Of a DNA stretch of 64,000 bases, positions 61,346 through 64,000 are shown piece by piece. Every line of letters starts with the position of its first letter. Position 1 is the first letter of the stretch. The translations under genes and the position numbers were made by a program. The stretch covers positions 348,351 through 412,350 of the forward strand of contig KB298217.1 in NCBI GenBank assembly GCA_000328365.1, read 5' to 3'. This stretch comes from Capitella teleta. Lineage: Eukaryota > Annelida > Polychaeta > Capitellidae. The notes beneath the pieces are model-generated. The model had not been told where the DNA came from. It searched no databases and saw nothing but the letters and a program-made list of their open reading frames with translations.

Positions 61346-62394
61346 AGCTGACACATTTTGAAGCGTTTAATGGAACGGAGTGAGAATCCAAACTAAGATT
61401 GCACTGTAATTGAAGAAGCGACTGTAGTTGAAAGCGATTGATTCTTGTGAAGCACGCAGAAGCCGTTGCCGAGAAATGTAAAAAACTGATAAGGGCGTTC
61501 TGCCCTAGAGGAAAAAAAAATTGCCACTTTGACGTCGCTTTCAAAACAAAGGGCTCAGACGCTTTAATTGGCGTTGAAAAATAGTGATGTTAATTGTTAG
61601 CCAGTTGAAATGGCGCAGTCGCTTAGGGAATTGAGTGACAATCGCCTGGTCGGAAGGAGGGGCTGGGGGTGTTGGCTTGAACAAGCGCCGCTCACGGTTT
61701 TGGAGTCAGCAGTACAGAAGGGGGAGGGGGTATATAGAACTCACTAAAACCTCTATCGCTTCGCATGTATTACGTAATGTGAGGGTCAGCTGATTGTTTC
61801 ACGAGGATCAAAGGCTTTTAAGGTTGTTTTTTTAACCTTTGGTTTAACCTTTTTTCCCTCCGAAACTTCGACCCAAAAGCATTTCTTATCCTCTCAAGTC
61901 ACAATTCTTTCTTTGTTTGATACATGTAATTTTTTAAATTTTGCTAATCGATAATGAGCATTTGTTTCCGCGTTGCCTCCAGCCAGAAGAAATATATATC
62001 TGTTGAATGATCATTTCGTGCAGTTTGCTGTGATTCGCGACTTAAGTGAAATTGTTGGTTGCACTGTTGTGATAGGATCGATACCGGCGACCGTGCGGTG
62101 TGCACTCATTGAGACGGGCCCTGAGCTGGCCGTCTCCATCCCTCTCCGCTGGTTTCCATTTTAATGAAGCTCCGTCGAACATATTATTCATACAGAGCGC
62201 CTGCTTACCATGCATTTCATGAATGCATTCATGAGCAGACCGGGCCTCCGCACTGTGCTGTGTGTGCGCGGGGGGTGGGGAGGCGGGCTCATTAATTCAG
62301 CTGCTTTGGCTGTGAATGCAAATTCGTTTCTCGTGAATAAACACCAGAGAAAAGCGCGCTTCTATCCCCGCTCGATCGCTGCTAGCAGAACTCC

Positions 62395-63982
62395 ATGGGG
62401 CCGACACTCTTGCTCTCTCCTGCTGCCATGTCGTCTGTCTTTCCATCTCGTCGCACGTCGAACGATGACGATGAACTCGAGCAGGGCGAGATCGTCAAGC
62501 GTGAAAAGATCGACGTCTCGGCTGAAGGTATTGTTGTGGCGCGTGCATTTGCCGTAGTTTCGGAGCGCGCGCTTATTTCTCTGATGAATATTCATAGTCA
62601 TTACGTCGTGCTTTTTTTGCGGTGGTTCCCGTCGTGTGATATATTTGCGTGGCTACAATATATTTCTGTGTGCTTTCGGTCCTTAACGATACTCCCTTCA
62701 GCCTTTGAAGCCCGTTTTTTTGCCCCACCCACTTCCCCTTCTGAGTACTGAGTCAGTGAGTGAATCATTCTGCTCATAGCACCATAACGCACTTCCTTGC
62801 TTCACTCACGTCTTTGGCGATTTCATCATGCATCTCATCGAGCAAAGGCTCAGCGCTCGCCATCTCAATAATCTCATATTGGGTGTTTGGGTCAGATATG
62901 AACAACCCATGAGGGGGATGGGCTTGAAATATACCCCAATCTCCTAAAAGACTTCAAAAAGAGGAAAAAACAAAAAGAAAAAGAAAAAAAACCAGGGTTT
63001 CAATTAGCTCCCCAAGGTAGCGCGTTTTGTTCTGTGGTAATTTTGAAAATTCTAAGGTTTAATTCTTATTTCTTGTGACTTTTACCATGGGATCCCTCTC
63101 GTGCATGCTGGTATACACTTGTTATGAGGTTAAGCAGAACCATAGGGTGAGAGAAGAATTTAATTAGACTCACAATCATGACACCTGCGCCTATTGAGAC
63201 CTCTATTGTTGGAGAAATTGCTCAATTTAGTCAATTAGGTAGCCAGCATTATTAGATGACATTGCATTGTATTGTACATTGATATGTAATTATATTTTTG
63301 GCACACTACCCTCCCGTGGGCTCCATTGTTTGCTTGATTACCCACAGGGAAAATACCTCAGGTGTTTTGATATATTCTGATGTTTTTGAGGGAAATGGAT
63401 ATTCGTTAAAAAAATCATTTTTGCTTCTTCAGTTTGGATGGCATGAGTTTTAAATTCTGCAATTGCTTGTTCACATGTCTCATCATGATGATGTTGGATT
63501 AAATTTTCTCCTTCTCTTTTTCAGATTCCAAATTGAATGTTGCCAAGAGCAATATGGTGAGTGCTTATTTTTAATCAATTTCTAAATTGTCTTTAATTTG
63601 ATTAAAAGATTGCCTCTATTTTTTGAATTTTCTGTGAGCTCTGTTTCTGACCCTTGCAGGCGCAATTGGCTGCAGCCGCTGGTATGCAGGTCTTACAAGC
63701 GTCTCCTCAGCTGGGCGTGTCGCAGGCATCTGGCATGCACCTGCAGGCGGTGAGCTCTTCTGGGGCGGCCACTTCAACGCCCAGCATCCTCCTGCAGAAC
63801 CCTCTGGGTGGCTCCCCTACCATCGTGCAGGTAAGCATCTCTATTGGTGTGCAATAGAGCTCACTCAGCAATCTGTGTTACTATAGATGCCACTTCAGGG
63901 AGGAAGCCTGCCTCTCTCTGCAGAGAGTCTTCAGCAGTTCCAGCAACAACTGCAACAGCAAGCCCAGCAGGCTCAACAACAG
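62395..63982 (+). CDS. Glutamine-rich protein, 5' exons; probable transcription factor (partial)
   Basis: Exons are 62395-62527 (start at 62395 or 62428), 63525-63556, 63660-63830 and 63887-63982. All are in phase, and the last ends at a donor, so the gene continues past the window. The product starts MSSVFPSRRTSNDDDELEQG (from 62428), has a small sumoylation-like IVKREKID, then an Ala/Gln/Ser-rich stretch (AQLAAAAGMQVLQASPQLGV) and a strong Gln run (LQQFQQQLQQQAQQAQQQ). Such N-terminal activation regions occur in POU class 2 (Oct-1/2) and other factors. POU2 is my first guess, but no DNA-binding domain is visible here. The first exon lies in a CpG-rich region (62.0-62.5 kb). Confidence 0.7.
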
Positions 63983-64000
63983 GTTAGTGCTGCATTCAAG

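Larger units (their letters stand above)
56615..62390. other. Probable long first intron or intergenic stretch
   Basis: No coding exon seen. It includes a tRNA-derived SINE-like piece (57536-57615), a 43-bp palindrome (58933-58975), TTATT-rich tracts (about 60895-60945) and a tRNA-Ser-like sequence (61250-61345). If the 56.6 kb exon belongs to the 62-64 kb gene, this is its first intron. Confidence 0.4.

Noticed and set aside
61605-61700. Second tRNA-like sequence
   Set aside because: TGGCGCAGTCGCTTAGGG resembles an A box, but the B box (GGCTTGAACAA) is poor and no stems form.
1-64000. CRISPR arrays, rRNA genes, complete LTR elements or bacterial-type operons
   Set aside because: None seen. 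The spliced gene structures and signals are those of an animal nuclear genome.

Overview
The window is nuclear DNA from an invertebrate animal with motile cilia. It is AT-rich and intron-rich, has GT-AG introns and AATAAA poly(A) signals, and contains two assembly gaps of exactly 50 N. A marine invertebrate, perhaps an echinoderm or other invertebrate deuterostome, is my guess from the gene set and from over-represented palindromic words (TAGGCCTA, TACATGTA). The species cannot be fixed from the sequence.

Layout. 1-23.5 kb is mostly non-coding. It holds a truncated LINE reverse transcriptase (about 4.0-5.2 kb), a small inverted-repeat element (3.6-3.86 kb), a cluster of CRE-like sites (6.96-7.21 kb), a perfect RFX X-box (14.52 kb) and the last two exons of an unrecognised coiled-coil gene (17.81-19.44 kb, +). 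23.5-36.4 kb is one large minus-strand gene, CFAP44 (WDR52). I reconstructed 39 internal and terminal exons with unbroken splice phase, plus a provisional first exon. 36.5-41.2 kb is JHY on the plus strand, head to head with CFAP44. 41.5-44.7 kb is USF, a bHLH-leucine zipper factor, on the minus strand and tail to tail with JHY; its 285-residue product can be assembled from seven exons. 45.8-46.5 kb is a 700-bp non-autonomous DNA transposon with TTAA target duplications. 50.3-53.7 kb (+) encodes an unrecognised 263-residue single-pass membrane protein in four coding exons. 53.8-54.3 kb is a broken relic of a widespread PIN/FEN-like protein family. From 56.6 kb to the right edge lies the 5' part of a plus-strand gene for a glutamine-rich protein, probably a transcription factor, with two candidate alternative first exons.

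How the genes relate. CFAP44 (tether of the axonemal I1/f dynein) and JHY (needed for ependymal motile cilia in mouse) are both cilium genes and appear to share one short promoter with a CCAAT box and a CACGTG E-box. CACGTG is the site bound by USF, whose gene lies just beyond JHY. That link is inference only. The most interesting leads are the string of phase 1-1 exons at the CFAP44 N-terminus, the exon-by-exon internal duplication in the 17.8-19.4 kb gene, the unrecognised membrane protein, the perfect X-box with no assigned gene, and the 43-bp palindrome at 58.9 kb.
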